Below, piece by piece: positions 7,328 to 8,183 of a DNA stretch of 8,183 bases; the stretch's first letter is position 1, and the number at the start of each line of letters is the position of its first letter. The notes under the pieces were generated by a model that worked only from the letters and a program-made list of their open reading frames with translations, was not told where the DNA came from and ran no database searches. The position numbers and the translations under genes were made by a program. Origin of the DNA: Gammaproteobacteria bacterium (GTDB taxonomy: Bacteria; Pseudomonadota; Gammaproteobacteria; DSM-26407); assembly GCA_028694565.1 (NCBI GenBank), contig JAQVKR010000099.1, positions 1-8,183 on the forward strand. Direction: 5' to 3'.

Positions 7328-7782
7328 AGAATTTGACGACGATGGATGTTCATGAGGTGCTCCGTCACCTCCCGCACCGATACCCGTTCCTGCTGGTGGA
7401 CCGGGTCGTCGAGTGCATCCCCGGCGAGTCGCTGGTGGCGATCAAGAACGTCACCATCAACGAACCGTTCTTCCCGGGACATTTCCCGCACCACCCGGTC
7501 ATGCCCGGGGTGCTGATCCTGGAGGCGCTGGCGCAGGCCTGCGGCCTGCTGACCTTCCGGACCATGGATGTACTGCCGGACGATGACACGATTTTCTATT
7601 TCGTGGGCATCGACAACGCGCGGTTCAAGCAGCCGGTGATGCCGGGCGATCAGATGCGCCTCGAGGTCAAGTATGTCCGCTCGATGCGCGGTGTGTGGAA
7701 GTTCACCGGCGAGGCGAAGGTGGACGGCAAGCTGGCGGCCAGCGCCGACATCATGTGCGCACAGAGGGAAATGAAGCGTTGA
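7324..7782 (+). CDS. fabZ: 3-hydroxyacyl-[acyl-carrier-protein] dehydratase FabZ
   Basis: FabZ is a cytosolic hot-dog-fold enzyme that dehydrates (R)-3-hydroxyacyl-ACP to trans-2-enoyl-ACP in fatty acid elongation. It draws on the same intermediate that LpxA and LpxD use, so it helps set the balance between phospholipid and lipid A. The N-terminal [13 protein letters not shown] block is diagnostic. The active-site His (codon at 7480) lies in [15 protein letters not shown] and the Glu (codon at 7522) in [11 protein letters not shown]; they are 14 residues apart, as in the P. aeruginosa enzyme (H49/E63). [12 protein letters not shown] follows. The start is uncertain. GTG 7324 (152 residues) overlaps the lpxD stop by four bases. 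TTG 7333 has AGGG 8 nt upstream. ATG 7342 gives [10 protein letters not shown], matching the N-terminus of the Pseudomonas protein. The functional region is identical in all cases. Its stop overlaps the lpxA start. Confidence 0.96.
   Translation: MKNLTTMDVHEVLRHLPHRYPFLLVDRVVECIPGESLVAIKNVTINEPFFPGHFPHHPVMPGVLILEALAQACGLLTFRTMDVLPDDDTIFYFVGIDNARFKQPVMPGDQMRLEVKYVRSMRGVWKFTGEAKVDGKLAASADIMCAQREMKR
7764..7769 (+). promoter_or_regulatory. Ribosome binding site for the TTG start of lpxA
   Basis: GAGGGA lies 9 nt upstream of TTG 7779, inside the end of fabZ. It supports this start, which is the only initiator codon in frame near the conserved N-terminus. Confidence 0.5.
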
Positions 7783-8183
7783 TCCATCCCAGCGCCATCA
7801 TCGACCCCAAGGCCGAACTGGCGTCCGACGTGGAGGTGGGCCCCTGGACCCTGATCGGGCCGGGTGTGCAGATCGATGCCGGCACCCGGATCGCCTCCCA
7901 CGTGGTCATCAAGGGGCCCACCCGCATCGGCCGCGACAACCGGATTTTCCAGTTCGCGTCCGTGGGCGACGATCCCCAGGACAAGAAGTACGCGGGCGAA
8001 CCGACCCGCCTGGAGATCGGCGACGGCAACGTGATCCGCGAAAGCTGCACCATCAACCGCGGTACGGAGCAGGGCGGCGGGGTCACCCGTGTCGGCGATG
8101 ACAACTGGATCATGGCCTACTGCCACATCGCCCACGACTGCCAGGTGGGCGATCACACCATCTTCGCCAACAATGCCTCGCTG
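7779..8183 (+). CDS. lpxA: Acyl-ACP--UDP-N-acetylglucosamine O-acyltransferase LpxA, 3' partial
   Basis: LpxA catalyses the first step of lipid A synthesis, transfer of a (R)-3-hydroxyacyl chain from ACP to the 3-OH of UDP-GlcNAc. It is a cytosolic trimeric left-handed beta-helix. The 135 residues present begin IHPSAIIDP and show continuous hexapeptide repeats (for example [15 protein letters not shown] and [16 protein letters not shown]), then [16 protein letters not shown], the TINRGT segment, and [10 protein letters not shown]119 is the catalytic histidine (E. coli H125) and H116 matches H122; the constant offset of six reflects a shorter N-terminus. The frame is open to the window end, leaving roughly half of the gene outside, including the region that sets acyl-chain length. 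The start is inferred to be TTG 7779, overlapping the fabZ TGA by four bases, with GAGGGA upstream; a GTG or ATG start in frame would fall too late. lpxB is expected to follow. Confidence 0.95.
   Translation, partial: MIHPSAIIDPKAELASDVEVGPWTLIGPGVQIDAGTRIASHVVIKGPTRIGRDNRIFQFASVGDDPQDKKYAGEPTRLEIGDGNVIRESCTINRGTEQGGGVTRVGDDNWIMAYCHIAHDCQVGDHTIFANNASL

Overview
The window is a gap-free stretch of a GC-rich Gram-negative genome carrying eight consecutive plus-strand genes of the conserved envelope-biogenesis cluster: cdsA (5' end outside the window), dxr, rseP, bamA, skp, lpxD, fabZ and lpxA (3' end outside the window). Every gene is recognisable by family motifs. I see no RNA gene, mobile element, CRISPR array, integration site or foreign-looking insert.

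The organism is most likely a high-GC gammaproteobacterium. The order cdsA-dxr-rseP-bamA-skp-lpxD-fabZ-lpxA, with dxr between cdsA and rseP, is the Pseudomonas-type arrangement; in E. coli dxr lies upstream of uppS. Betaproteobacteria share this order, so that class is not excluded. The LpxA and LpxD sequences look to me like those of purple-sulfur or ectothiorhodospiraceal gammaproteobacteria, but that is an impression from memory and not a placement.

Layout: 1-1965 holds phospholipid and isoprenoid precursor enzymes (cdsA and dxr, joined by an ATGA overlap). 1968-3332 encodes the sigma-E pathway intramembrane protease RseP, 2 nt after dxr. A 54-nt gap, the longest in the window, precedes bamA (about 3387/3402-5726). 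Skp (5745-6272) follows after 18 nt. The lipid A block lpxD-fabZ-lpxA (6281 to the window end) is packed with an 8-nt gap followed by stop/start overlaps. No intergenic stretch approaches 300 nt.

Functionally the genes make the parts of the outer membrane and the machinery that assembles it. CdsA makes CDP-diacylglycerol, Dxr feeds the MEP isoprenoid pathway, BamA inserts barrel proteins, Skp escorts them through the periplasm, RseP relays envelope stress, and LpxA/LpxD acylate the lipid A precursor using the same hydroxyacyl-ACP pool that FabZ dehydrates. The window is essentially a standard housekeeping operon; I did not find a new system. The points most worth checking are a histidine in place of the near-invariant arginine of the BamA VRGF/Y motif, a run of non-ATG starts in the lipid A genes, and possible regulatory structure near the 3' end of rseP, ahead of bamA.
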